Positions 1 through 10,918 of a stretch of 64,000 bases of DNA are shown here, one piece after another; positions within the stretch are counted from its first letter, which is position 1, and each line of letters starts with the position of its first letter. A program made the translations under genes and the position numbers. The notes below the pieces were generated by a model. The model was not told the origin of the DNA. It was given only the letters and a program-made list of their open reading frames with translations, and did not search any database. The DNA is from Ignelater luminosus (lineage: Eukaryota; Arthropoda; Insecta; Coleoptera; Elateridae). Where the stretch lies: the NCBI GenBank assembly GCA_011009095.1, contig VTPC01090592.1:45538-109537 (forward strand), read 5' to 3'.

Positions 1-480
1 GCAACGTTGCTTATATGCGTCTGCGGTCCAGTATGCAGACAGCTTACTACGCCATCAACCAAATGATACCGATCCTTGGTTCTTCTTAAACCCATTTAGT
101 CAAATACTCATTAGTAATGACGAACAAGGTAACTACTTCCGTAAACCAATCAGACTAACATCCGGTAAACATCCTGGATTACCTTGATTACTACTAGAGT
201 AAGAAATAAGTTTTTGCTAGAGTTGTCAAAAAAGAAGGCAGTAGTAATAAGATACTTAAGGTAGAAACTCTGCGTAAAACTCACTCTAAACAAAATTTGA
301 AGGAATCCCAATTAACCAGCCAACATTGATACAGGTGCCGTCTGCTAGCTCTCCAAGGGACGGGCATAATCACGTTCAACAATAATTAGATCCAGTGAGA
401 ATAAAATATAAAACCCACACATCATTTACTACTTTAACCTAAATTATTGAAAATGAAATTGCTCTTATAGCATTTAGTCC
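1..480 (+). mobile_element. Decayed errantivirus remnant (3' pol / 5' env junction)
   Basis: This stretch aligns by eye with about 14,180-14,640 of the complete errantivirus in the same window. Shared landmarks in the same order are the A-rich run that ends the pol frame (about 220-295), the aaccagcc block (about 313), and the start of the env frame near 411-470 (acccacacatcatttactac here, acccatacattcatccatta in the complete copy). No reading frame survives and small indels are everywhere, so it is far older than the 9.2-kb copy. Its left end lies outside the window and homology stops near 480. It is on the same strand as the younger element. The relationship is seen directly; the age is inference. 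Confidence 0.72.
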
Positions 481-3400
481 AGTCATCTGGGGAAAAAAGG
501 GGTCAAAATGGGAAAAAATGTAGAAGTTTTTCTTCTATCGTTTTTAATGTTTTTTGAAATGCTGAATGCGAATTTTAAGTTTACGACATTGTAAAGTTAT
601 TAATTTTCGAAGAAAATGCGAAAAACCGCGAAATATTTGCACTTTTGCAGTTTTTTGCTTCTAATTCGAAAACTAAGCACTTTTCGAGAAACCTACCTCT
701 ATACAAAGATAAACAGTGTAACGTTAACTTTACGTTACGGATAATTGGAATAAAAAACTAGAATCTCGTGGTCCTAGGCCAGCTAAACTCAGTAGGTTGC
801 TTTAGGTGAAGGTACCCTTTATTATACACACAACAGAACATCCAACAGTTTTTAATCAACCTGTATATTGAAACCCCAAGTAGATGTTTAACATAAAACT
901 AGCGCCAGAGCCCTTTTTTACAAAAGACACAAAACATCCAGAAAAGAATTTACTACGAAAACCAAATCTTAAATAAAAAAACTTAACTAGTTAAGAAAAA
1001 AATTTACATCAACGAAAATTACAATAAAATTAAGAAATTTGAAATTGTATTCAAAATAGTTGATCGTACTATTAAACAAAATTTTTATAGTATAGATAAT
1101 GTCGTTTAAAAATTTATCAATCACCACACTCTACAAACAATCAAAAATACCAATGTAAAAACATTTTTATGCAAATAATTCATTCCAATTTTTGACACAC
1201 TCTACAAGTATAAAAAAGATAATTAACTACTTAAATTAAGAAGTTCTAATGACTTTTCCTCAAACAACAAAAAAACTTCAGCTAAACTTTAAGCATAAGT
1301 AAATGTACTCTAAAAGTCATTTATTAGTAAAGTACACAAAAACTTAATTCCTGGACAAAAATTGAAATTATAATAAAAAATTCTTACCAGACAAAAAAAT
1401 ACCTTCCAGATGTTGAACAGATCTGCTCAGATAAGGAAGCTAATACCTGAAATTGTAACCCACACAAAAAAATCTCAAAGTACGTCCAAGAAAAAACCTT
1501 AAGACTTTACTATTAACAAACTACCAAAAAAATTGCTGTACTACATTTGTTTACCAAAAATTAAAAATTACTAAAAACAAAGAAAAAATTTTAGCACGCA
1601 ACATTATAAATGTACGTGATTGATAAAATTTTCAGGTTAATTATTAAATTGAATAACGAGGTTTCAGTGTAGCATTTTTAAAGGTTAAATTTATTAACTT
1701 ATCATAACACCGCGTATGTGGATTATTCAATACCAATGAGGGTGGAAACAACCCCGCATCTCAACTCGGTATCCCGAGTGGAATATTTTCACTACTCCAA
1801 AATTGATAAAATAATATCATGCGTTGGAGATGCCTTGACTTAAATTAAAGAGCTTCAGATCGACTAACTCTTTAGGCACAACGGACCAGCTTCAAATCTC
1901 AGCCAACAAGGATGAAAATAATAAAAAAAACTAGACACAGAATTAAATTTGAAAAAGTCCAAAAGAGAAAACAAACTTACCCCTAACTGTAGGGTTTTTT
2001 ATTATTATTTTTCTAATAGTACTCAGGGACTGAATTTAAAGTCCGGACGACTTGAAGCGAACTATGATCACGCACGTTCTCCTCAAGCAAGCCGTTTCCC
2101 GGTCCCTATATCAACCGATCGCAATACGCGATACCAAACTAAACTTCGGGAATTTAAAAAACGGGTTTTAAAAACAAAAAAACTTCTAGACAATCTACTA
2201 ATCCAGAATACTAAACCGGATTATCACTCACAAGGAAGCAATTTACTAAAAGTTGGTTACATTTCTAAAACCCATAAAAGAGGTTAGATTAGATGTTAAA
2301 ATTGAATATACCCTGTGTGTCGCTTAATGTAGTATAAAATTATTATCAAATAATATTTCCACCCTAAATGATTAAACCTAGAAGATGACTAAAGAAAAAC
2401 ATAACCCAGCATCTAAAGGTGTGTTCTCGAACATCAATCTTTCCAAAAAAGAAAAAACTAAAAAATACGGGTCCACCCCGAGAGTATAAATAACCCACCC
2501 CGATGTAACGGGAAAGAACAAAAAATGACCATTACAACAGCATTACATGATCTACAGATTATGTCAGGTTTTTTTGTCAGACGCACGGTCTTGGCGCTAG
2601 AGTGCGTTGAAATCTGGCGAAAATCCCATAATTGGCCAAAAACCAGGTCTTTTCTCAGTTTTTCGCTTATAACTCGAAAACTATGCATTTTTAGACAAGC
2701 TCGCTCCTATATCAAAATAGACTACAGATTATGTCTCCTACGTGTTTTTGTCAAACGAACGGTTTAGGTGCTAGAGGGCGCAGCGGCTAAGTCAAGAACC
2801 GATCTCTCATTTCTCCTTATTTAACAATATTAAGCGCAATTTAAATTAGATTGGTATGAGAAACATCATTGTAATCTCGGTACTTAATGACTTTACTTTT
2901 GTTAAGTAATTTTTCTCAAATTATCGTTAGATTTGAAATCTGGTATCCATAATCATTTAATTAAATTTAAAACTGTTCATTTTTAGGTTTATTTCAATAA
3001 AATAAACTGAAATATTCTGGAATTTAGTTAACTCTCTCTGTTGATTTATTTTGAAAAAAATATATTTCAATAAGCTTTTTAGATATTTCTTGTTCCGTAT
3101 AAAAATTCCATTTTCATTCCATACTTACTTATCTAGAAATCCTAGCTTTAATTAAAAATGTATAAAAAGAGTTGCAAATCATCGATTATATTTTAAATCT
3201 ACCTTACAACCTGTAGTTAATTAAGTTACGTAAATGACATTCATCATTCAATTAGCAAATTTTAGAGCGAATGGTTGCGTTTTATTGTTCGTTTGTTTTG
3301 TGTAAAATCTTGATAAATTCCCTTGAAAAATCTGAAGATAAAATTAAAACTTTTCATTAAATTACCACCTGGTATTGAAAATATTGAAACTTTTCTGTAG

Positions 3401-4528
3401 GAAAACATCTCCTGTTTAAATTGTCATGCATTTGTTCAGTATTGTTCTAGTGGTTCCTCGCACCTATAAAAGGGTAAGATACTCGTTTTGAATCATTATC
3501 GTCTTAAATTATGCCTATTCTTTCATTAAACTCGGGGACGTTCCGAGAAATATATAATCTTAGAAAAATTCTGCTGAAACTCTTGTAATCGCAAAATCTT
3601 AGAGGACTTCAGAATCGGAAATCATACAATCTGCTAGCAAAGACTACCTAGATCATTGTGCAACACAGAAAGTTTTTTATGGGTGTGGAAACCCAGGATA
3701 GACTGGCGTTTGTATACCGAGACCCTTTTAAGATAATTAACTGCATTTTATTCTGTAATCACATCTTTGGCAACTCTGTAATAAGTGACAAGAGTTATTT
3801 TGTAATAATTGATAAACCTAAAAATCTACGCGTTTTTTTTTGCTAATGTAAAGTGATAATTACAAAGTCATTTTTTTGGTTAACTCACAAGAATCCACAA
3901 ACTATCTACTTCTAACAATAAAATAATAATCACCGTAAGAATACGCAATTCAACAATAATTGAATTATTATATTGAATATTATTGAATATGTCAATAACA
4001 TCACACAACCAACCTTATAACACCACCTATGACAACGAACTATAACAGAAAAGAAACTAATAATAATAATAATCACATAATAATAAATAAAACAACAATA
4101 AGTAAAAGAAAAACCACCTACTGCCAATCAGCATTGCTTATTTTACTTTACTTCTACAGCCCTGTCGTGTTTGTTGCTTTTGTTGGTAAAAGCTTTGAGT
4201 GGAGTTATTGAGTAAGGATGGCGATCAATAAATATACCTGTTATCACATAATCATAATAATTGCGTATGCAATTTATTACTGTGAAATTAAATTTTTGTT
4301 TTAGAACAGAAGTCACCGACCAAACATAGCCCAGGCACTTTATACAAAAAAAGGCCAAACCTCTAAAAAAATCCAACTGAAGTTTTTCCTTCGGGATTCT
4401 TTTTATTTCGGCGTCAAGAGCAATCCTTTAAAAGTCAATAAAGCCAACTAGACGACTATAGAAATTACAGAAGGTCAAAGGTCACGAAAATCAGTTTTTC
4501 TCAAATATCTCGTAAACTATTGGTTTTG
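481..4528. other. AT-rich stretch without a supported gene
   Basis: I see no convincing gene here. Around 540-720 and 2640-2720 there are A/T-rich phrases built on attcgaaaacta and ctcgaaaactatgca, which look like copies of one dispersed repeat. 1949-2287 is an open frame of 112 codons with basic, low-information composition and no recognised domain. 4029-4110 has AAT-type simple repeats. A separate short tandem repeat is listed at 2552-2778. Confidence 0.5.
2552..2778 (+). repeat. Partial tandem repeat, about 170-bp period
   Basis: The phrase ctacagattatgtc occurs at 2552 and again at 2722. Each is followed by a gtttttgtca..acg..cgg block and then by g(c/t)gctagag(t/g)gcg. The two about 57-bp blocks are clearly homologous and 170 bp apart, giving about 1.4 copies of a 170-bp unit. 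The intervening part resembles 640-700 of the window, so the unit probably belongs to a dispersed satellite-like or transposon-derived family. Confidence 0.6.
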
Positions 4529-5084
4529 CGTTAATTTTGGTCATTATGAAATTTGTTCATGAGCTAAATTTACACAACAAAAGTCCTATACAAAGTTTAC
4601 GTAGAACCAATAGTTTTTGAGATATAGAGCTGAGAAGTTTCGGAGCAAAGCCCATACTCCACTATACTATACGTATAGTGGTATATACAGATAATAAGAC
4701 GTATTTATACATAAAAACATCGTTAATGCATATACATACCTGCATAGTTTTTGTCTGAATTGTCCTTGGAAAGGACCCTTCTTCATAATAATAATGGTAA
4801 AGGCCTTGAGTAGCAGCTTTCTTACATTCCAATGTAGGCTCATGGGTCACTCTATATAACTGAAAATATTGGATAACGCATCTTGTATGTTTGAAATTCA
4901 GTTTAACGCTACACTTTGTAGAGTTCGGACACTTTATTCATCTCAAAATATTTTGTAATTTATTATAATGGCAGACAACACTCGTTTTCGCTGTAATGAA
5001 ACTTTGGCAAATGGCTCGACTGCGACTGCTGTTCGCGGTTTAGACTCTTAGAAATGTGAATGTTGAAGAGGTGACGTTCATATC
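4529..5084 (+). repeat. Left arm of the fold-back element
   Basis: This arm pairs with 5495-6050 in reverse complement. It starts at the outer sequence gttaattttggtcattat and ends just after the gaagaggtgacg phrase. It carries the ATG and first codons of the gene fragment described at 4968. Confidence 0.85.
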
Positions 5085-5370
5085 AATTATACGTCATTTA
5101 AGGATACTGTATTACAAGCAGCAGATGCATGTAATGATAGTTATGGAAGAATTTAAAAAATCGTATCAACTTTGAATTTCATATAGTTGCAGCTAATTCT
5201 AAGTACCATAATGCATGTTTCTATGACTTTCTTTTGCCAACTTCTAATAAGAAGAAAGGTCGTCTTGAAGATGCCGATATTGTGGATGCGATGAACGGAA
5301 ACTTTTATTATATAGAAGATAATGAAGATTACCAGTTCACTTTAACAGAGCTGAAAGATCAAATGTTTAC
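4968..5370 (+). pseudogene. 5' fragment of a repeat-associated gene of unknown function
   Basis: An ATG at 4968 opens a frame that, with stops and small shifts, reads MADNTRFRCNETLANG and later FKDTVLQAADACNDSYGR, then FEFHIVAANSKYHNACFYDF, and ends with a basic-acidic stretch containing FTLTELKDQM. This arrangement (a Cys/His-bearing N-terminal part, a KYH..C..FL motif, then an acidic helix) resembles a family of uncharacterised proteins often found in repetitive DNA of invertebrates and fish. I do not know its biochemical function. The usual C-terminal portion is absent. Premature stops (for example just after the RGLDS segment) make it a pseudogene. Confidence 0.5.
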
Positions 5371-5494
5371 GAAGAGAACACTGAGACGTTGATGGCGATT
5401 CACTCATACGACGTTCTATGTTGAATTTTTTCGTATAATTTTGACGACACTCAACATGCACTGTCACAGTTTTTACGCTTCGCAAATAGTCTAT

Positions 5495-6050
5495 ATATGA
5501 TCGTCACCTCTTTCAATACTCACATTTCTAAGAGTTTCTAAATCGCGAACAACAGTCGGTCGTGCCATTTGACAAAGTTTCATTACAGATAAATCGAGTG
5601 TTGTCTGCCAATATACTGAATTACAAAATATTTCGAGATGAATAAAACGTCCGAACTCTACAAAATGTAGCGTTAAACTAAATTTAAAACGTACAAGATG
5701 CCCCATCCAATATTTTCAGTTACCGAGTGACCCATGAGTCTATAATGGAATGTTAGACAGCTGCTACTCAAGGCCCTTACCATTATTATTATGAAGAAGG
5801 GTCCTTCCAAGGACAATTCAGACAGAAATGATGCAGGTATATATGCATGAACGATGATTCTATGTATAAATAGGTCTTATGATCTGTATACACCGCTATA
5901 CGTATGTATAATATAGTGGAGTATGAGCTTTGCTCCGAAACGTCTTAGCCCTATATCTAAGAAACTACTGGTTCTACGTGAATTTTGTATAAGACCTTTT
6001 TTGTGTAGATTTAGTTCATGAACAAATTTCATAATGACCAGAATTAACGT
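5495..6050 (-). repeat. Right arm of the fold-back element
   Basis: This is the reverse complement of the left arm, of equal length. Read on the minus strand it opens with the same outer sequence (acgttaattctggtcattat, 6031-6050) and ends with the start of the same gene fragment. An open frame on the minus strand at 5491-5706 is only the inverted duplicate of that fragment. Confidence 0.85.
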
Positions 6051-6733
6051 GAAATAATTATGGCATACGAATGAACAATGATAACCAACGATTTTACAAA
6101 TTGTAGAAAGGCTGAATGTGAACACACAAGTGTATGGAATTGGTATTAGTAACATTCTATCTTTCAAATTTTAATCATTTATCCGTTAAACTGCAGTGCC
6201 AATGACAATTTATTTTTAAGGTCACGGAGACATATTTATTACAAAATATTGTAGATGGCCCACGAGCTGGCCATCTTGCCGATAGCTGATTTGTGTCAAG
6301 AATTAAAGCTTTAGAAACTTTTACCAAATTAGGTTCATTAGATTTGTATTTAAATTTATTGTGGTTAATATTTTCAAAGAGATTAGTCACAGTAGACTGG
6401 AGTAACTACTATTATGGTTAAATTTTGTTAAAATGCTGATTGCTTATAAGAATTCACAATATTAAAACTGCCGCCTCAAATTATGATCGTTAGTCTCTAG
6501 GGCCTTAACCCGCCGATAAAGGTATGGTATAACGAAGTTACGTTTATCTTAATTATTTACCGATACGAATTTTGTATATTTAAGTTAACCACGCTCTGTT
6601 TGTATCGATAAGCGCTGCATATCTCGCCGCCCGAGCAGGGACCGTTTTATTTAAAAGAGTTTGTGAAAGAGCAGAAACCGCTCTATCACCCTGGAGATCG
6701 ACTACCAGAAGACCCTAAGACTAGAACACCAGG
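6051..6733. other. No supported gene; possible leader of the gypsy remnant
   Basis: No gene is visible in 6051-6600. From about 6600 the composition becomes less AT-rich and may be the untranslated leader of the gag remnant starting at 6734. I could not recognise an LTR or a primer-binding site. Confidence 0.35.
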
Positions 6734-8068
6734 ATGTCGACGTCAGACACCAGAATTCGAGGTTGGTAACAACTTCCCTACGCCAGCATCATCCAGCCGT
6801 GCACACTCCTATCACCCAATTCTATGATACATTCCCGCTGTTATGTACCAACAGCGCACTATCCCCAGTTTTCCTTACATTCCGCCTTAAACACCGTCCC
6901 CATAGTATTAACCTGATAACCGCCAACGATATCCGTACCGAAAGGACGGATTTTGTCTTCTCCTTAGAAAGGCTGCACAAAGTAAGTGCCCGCCACAATA
7001 TTCCGAAGGACCAGCTATTGATGCTACTACCCGAAATGATTTCCGGAACAGCACAATACTAGTACCGGAACAACCAGGCCCGATGGAGAAGTTGGCCCAA
7101 TTTTCTCCAAAACTTTCAGGACTTTTACCTGCCGTTCTACTATAGAATCAACCTAGAAGCCGAAATTAGCCAGTGCATTCATCACAAGAATGAGTCGACT
7201 ATGGAATACATTGTCCATATCCAGACTCTACTCCGAAGACATAGTGGTATGATCGAGGAACAAGAATTATTCTGGCTTCAGCGTAATTTGTTATATGAGT
7301 ACCTCTTGTACGTTCGTGGTAGTGATACCACAATATTTCGGACTTTCTCCGCACTGTATGGGGGTAGGAAGAGCTCCATCGTGAGCTGAAACCGAAGCGT
7401 GAGGCAAAGTTTGTGACTTTGGCTCCGAGAAATCATGAATCACCTACGGCCACGACCAAGCCAAGCCAGCTCGAAACGAAAATAAACCGCATATGGTACG
7501 AAACCAAGGGAAGTCAGAACCAGCGACTGGACCGCTGGTGCTAAGACTAGCAGCTGTTTGTTGAAAATGCGACTAAAGTGGACATTTCCAAAATGAATGT
7601 GGGAACCACTGCAGGGAAAGAGGTTTTATGTCCCGCTACAGTACCTGCCAGCAACCAAGAGGCTCAACTAGAGGGCCTGGAGTCTGCTCCCCAACCGCCA
7701 CTTCCGATGTATTGGCCACCAGACCCTTCATTCTCGTTGGCATTATTGGACACCAGTTTAGAACTGTAGTAGATACCAGTTCCGTTGTAACTTTCGTAGG
7801 ACACAAAGTTGTCTGTCTACTGAAGACCTACAGCCGACCACCCAAGTTTACAAGGACCACCGTTACAAAGCAGTAATCCGTACGAGTGACCAAGACATTC
7901 CAGACCAGGATTAAGTTTCTCAATAGCGAGAGATCCACCTTGTGCATTTTGGAAATGGATTTCCTGTCCAGCCCGAGTCTGCACTTTGACCTGAAGACCA
8001 GGAACCTATTTTTGGAGAATCCTCGGGTTTCCTCCGCTCCAGAGAAAAAGCACACTATTGACCATTGA
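6734..8068 (+). pseudogene. Ty3/gypsy retrotransposon gag-protease remnant
   Basis: The frame starting at the ATG at 6734 encodes a capsid-like protein. A tract rich in W, R and F follows about 6,990-7,200 (YWYRNN..W.SWPNF), then an arginine-bearing helix (IQTLLRRHSG) near 7,225-7,260, as in gag proteins of insect gypsy elements. After a decayed linker, the protease starts near 7,720; its active-site triad reads D-T-S rather than the usual D-T-G (about 7,768). A downstream piece at 7886-8068 (CILEMDFLSSP) is the continuation of the protease. Frames change at least twice and stops interrupt it. The reverse transcriptase and everything 3' are missing. Confidence 0.72.
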
Positions 8069-9203
8069 CCAAACCTAGACGTCGAACAACGCGAGAGTGT
8101 GGGCCCAAAGAATGTAATGTTATTTTGAACTTTTGCATAATCATACGGGTTCAAGCGCATTTACTTAACGTGAATTTATCATTTCGTTTCGGTTTCTAAA
8201 ATTTATTCAGTCATTTTTATAGTTATCAAGCATTTTGCTCAACGTTTCTTTAAAGTTCTTTGTTAAAAATTAAAATGTATTTAGTAATTGATTTATATTT
8301 TGTTCATTAACAAAATCCGATACTCTATTTTATTATCAAAACGTGCCTTGTGCTGTTTTTAAATCTTTAATGTATTTTTCAGTCCTTATCGTTTCTTAGA
8401 ATTGTTGTTTATACTTAAAGCGTTAGTGTTGCCTGCCGTCAGTAGATGTATGTCTGCCGAAAGACAGATCTACAATGGAGAATCGATTTGTGGAAAAACA
8501 CCATTTTTAATGAAAGGTCCGTGTCTGAAATCGTTTAAGGGTGTACAACTGACTTCCCTATTTTGCCAAACCGTTCCCTTTGTTGATACTTTGTGTTTTT
8601 CTCGGGGAGTTGAATTGCAGATAGCGCGTAGCGTGGACGTTCTTCCGCTACCCAGGTCCCTCGGAGCCCGGTGTCTTTCGCGTTTTAGTATATGACGATC
8701 GGTTATCTTCAATACTTAGTGACTGTGAGTTTACCTATTGTTGTTTTGTTGTTATGGTTGTACCTCAATTTTATTTGTGTTTTGTGGAAATGAACGAGAT
8801 GTCTATCGTTCATAACTTCGTAAGAAGGAAAAATAACGAAGTAACCGCATCGTGTCAGACGTTTAGGAATTATTCAGCTCCAATTATCTTCGTATTTATG
8901 GTTCAGTCTTTAGAGAAAACTGCGTCTTCCGCTATCGGAAGAATTGTTTCGTTTATCATCTGTGGATGCAAAGGATATACTCTCTTTTGTGTTAAAAATC
9001 AAATGTTTGTGTTCCGTGTAAAGGGCACTATAGTGATTCTAAATTCTTTGTGGTGATTAAAAATGAAAAGCACCGATCTCTCAGTTGAACCATTTGGTTT
9101 TCCGAAAAATGGATTACCAGAACTTTGTGGACGCACCACGGATCCTAGAGTAAGGAATATTTTAGTTACGATAATGTTTTGTGTATTTATTTGTAAACTT
9201 TCA
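8069..9203. other. Flanking DNA, no gene recognised
   Basis: Several overlapping frames of 80-110 codons occur on both strands but show no domain or consistent codon character. 8,600-8,690 is locally GC-richer. The last four bases before the errantivirus, TGTA at 9204-9207, are its target-site duplicate. Confidence 0.45.
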
Positions 9204-9207
9204 TGTA

Positions 9208-9438
9208 AGTTATAGTGCAACAACCTATATAATATAGAATAAAATACTGTAATGTAATATCATATACCTAGTTAGCATTTTCTTTTTATCATTTTAACAT
9301 GATGTTTTTATAAAGTTAGTCTGATAATAAATCTTGAACGGATAACACCAAAAGAATTAAAAAGAGAATATTTTTAATTCAGGGTTTTTGGAAAATTCGT
9401 TTTTTACAAACCACCAATCTCATTTGAAACTTATAATT
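9208..9438 (+). repeat. 5' LTR of the errantivirus
   Basis: This 231-bp LTR matches 16106-16336 with about seven substitutions. It contains a TATA-like ctatataatatag (about 9225-9236) and an AATAAA polyadenylation signal (about 9323). The ends AGTTAT and ATAATT form a near-perfect short inverted repeat. Confidence 0.93.
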
Positions 9439-9455
9439 GGCGCAGTTCGGCAGGA
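9438..9455 (+). other. Primer-binding site, tRNA-Ser type
   Basis: TGGCGCAGT at 9438-9446, followed by a CGG..AGGA stretch, fits the complement of the 3' end of insect serine tRNA, with an extra T and a C as deviations. It begins on the last base of the LTR as delimited by the target duplication, an overlap I regard as compatible with the group. Confidence 0.75.
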
Positions 9456-9621
9456 CGTTTTCGTGGGAAAATTCATTGTGAAAAGTTCCTGTGAGTGTTA
9501 ACTCTTAAACGCAAACCGAAACCTACAAAATAAACTCAAGTGAGAAAAAAAGTAGTGCGACCACCAGCAAAGAGGCGGTACTCCGACGACTCCATTGCAG
9601 AAGTACCAGGAAGATCCGGTT

Positions 9622-9650
9622 ATGCGAGTGGGCGTAGCGGTGTTATTACT
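9622..9650 (+). other. Putative env leader exon with start codon and splice donor
   Basis: An ATG at 9622 opens nine mostly hydrophobic codons and two further bases, ending immediately before a perfect GTAAGT donor (9651-9656). The gag ATG at 9671 lies inside the would-be intron. The phase (two bases left over) matches the acceptor ending at 14480, whose first exon base completes an env-frame codon. Errantivirus env is known to be made from a spliced RNA. The donor, acceptor and phase are seen; actual use is inference. Confidence 0.62.
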
Positions 9651-9670
9651 GTAAGTAAATTTTTTCGTTC

Positions 9671-10918
9671 ATGACAGACTCCTCTAAAATTCCTATTGAT
9701 TCCTTCAGTGAAACCAATCAGGACTTAGAGCAATTTTTAATCACTAATTTTAACAAATTAAAAATTAATACAAATTTAAAAATGGTAACACCATCTAATG
9801 TATCCAACCAACCTTCCCCACCTGTTTTAGATATTAAAAATTTGTCTATTATTCCAAATTTTGATGGAAATGTAAATAAATTACACCGATTCATTAATGC
9901 AGTCGAATCGATTTTAAATCACTACTATAATGATAAAAATTTAGACAGTTTCCAAAATGTTCTTTTATTAAACGGTATTTTAAACAAACTTGAAGGTAGG
10001 ACTGAAGAAGTTATAGCTATTTATGGTTGTGACAGTTGGAAAAAGATTAAAGAAACGTTATTGCAAAACTTTGGCGATCAACGTGACGAAAATTGTTTAA
10101 ATCAGGATTTAGTAAATTTGAGACAAAAACCAGGTGAAACACCTAACCAGTTTCACGAAAAAGTTATGCATTTATTAAACACTATTTGTAATTACGTTGA
10201 TTTACATTCTGAAGAACCAGAAAAAACTAGTAAGAGAGATGTCTTTACAAAGCAGGCATTAAAAACATTTTTAGCGGGTTTAAGGCAACCTTTAGGGCCC
10301 ATAATTAGGGCAATGAGACCTAGAACTCTTGCGGAAGCTATGCAGTACATTAACGAGGAAGATAATATAAAATATTATCAAAAATCGAATCAAATTGAAA
10401 ACAAGAAGCCCTCACAAGTACATAAAACCATCCACCAACTTCCACAAAATCACTATTATCCAGGCTCTTCGCAAATACTCAATCGTCCTGTAACACAAAT
10501 ACCCCACTTTCGACCAAGTCAATTCCCTCAAGGACCCGTAAACATCCAAAGAAATCCTAATCCTCCTGCTAGAAAGTTTCTAACAAACAGTCAGGTTTTC
10601 GCTAAACCAACGAACGTTTGGAAACCGGGTACCAATATTCCCACAAACAGACCAACACCAATGAGTATTTCTACTCGTAATACTTCTCATGTAAAAAACC
10701 CAAACCCCGTCAATGCATTTCAAAACTACGGTCAAAAACCAAGGGTGATTTCTGAAGAGCTATTCAATACAGAGTTCGATGACCAATCGAACAACGATCT
10801 AGAATACGTTTATGATAATCAACAAGCTTACGAAACCTGTTATGTTGATGACGAGCACCGTGAAGATTCTGAATATGAAAATTTTCCTCAGCATCCCGAT
10901 ATTAACATCCCGACATAA
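9671..10918 (+). CDS. gag: Errantivirus Gag (capsid polyprotein)
   Basis: This 415-residue open frame starts at an ATG 20 bases after the splice donor in the leader and ends in TAA at 10916-10918. The N-terminal third is polar. The middle (about residues 60-240) has the helical capsid pattern of gypsy-group Gag. The C-terminal part is Asn/Pro/Gln-rich and basic, then acidic at the very end. I see no CCHC zinc knuckle; errantivirus Gag proteins commonly lack one. Gag forms the particle that packages genomic RNA. The frame is uninterrupted, so this is the best-preserved gene of the element. The A AAT TTT heptamer at 10879-10885 near its end is a candidate site for ribosomal frameshifting into pol. 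Confidence 0.88.
   Translation: MTDSSKIPIDSFSETNQDLEQFLITNFNKLKINTNLKMVTPSNVSNQPSPPVLDIKNLSIIPNFDGNVNKLHRFINAVESILNHYYNDKNLDSFQNVLLLNGILNKLEGRTEEVIAIYGCDSWKKIKETLLQNFGDQRDENCLNQDLVNLRQKPGETPNQFHEKVMHLLNTICNYVDLHSEEPEKTSKRDVFTKQALKTFLAGLRQPLGPIIRAMRPRTLAEAMQYINEEDNIKYYQKSNQIENKKPSQVHKTIHQLPQNHYYPGSSQILNRPVTQIPHFRPSQFPQGPVNIQRNPNPPARKFLTNSQVFAKPTNVWKPGTNIPTNRPTPMSISTRNTSHVKNPNPVNAFQNYGQKPRVISEELFNTEFDDQSNNDLEYVYDNQQAYETCYVDDEHREDSEYENFPQHPDINIPT
10879..10885 (+). promoter_or_regulatory. Candidate -1 frameshift heptamer (A AAT TTT)
   Basis: In the gag frame the codons read GAA AAT TTT CCT, giving the canonical X XXY YYZ slippery pattern. A -1 slip would enter the pol frame, but in this copy that frame meets a TAA at 10903-10905. 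Only 10906-10918 is open in both frames, and it contains no classical heptamer. Confidence 0.5.

Larger units (their letters stand above)
4529..6050 (+). mobile_element. Fold-back element: 556-bp inverted arms around a gene fragment
   Basis: 4529-5084 and 5495-6050 are inverted copies of each other over their whole length, with scattered substitutions and small indels. Landmarks in both arms are the outer end gttaattytggtcattat, the phrase about failing to diverge at cggagcaaagc, the ATAATAATAATGGTAA tract, and the inner gtagagttcggac block. The central loop (5085-5494) is unique. Homology stops abruptly outside 4529 and 6050. The left arm plus loop contain the 5' part of a coding fragment (4968-5370), so the right arm is an inverted duplicate of the element's own 5' end. 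A transcript across it would fold into a long hairpin. Confidence 0.85.

Noticed and set aside
1949..2287. 112-codon open frame on the plus strand
   Set aside because: Basic, low-information composition, no domain, no start context or neighbouring signal; probably chance in AT-rich DNA.
8114..8400. Possible 3' LTR of the gypsy gag remnant
   Set aside because: A TGTAATG-like start after the protease remnant was considered, but no matching 5' copy exists before 6734.
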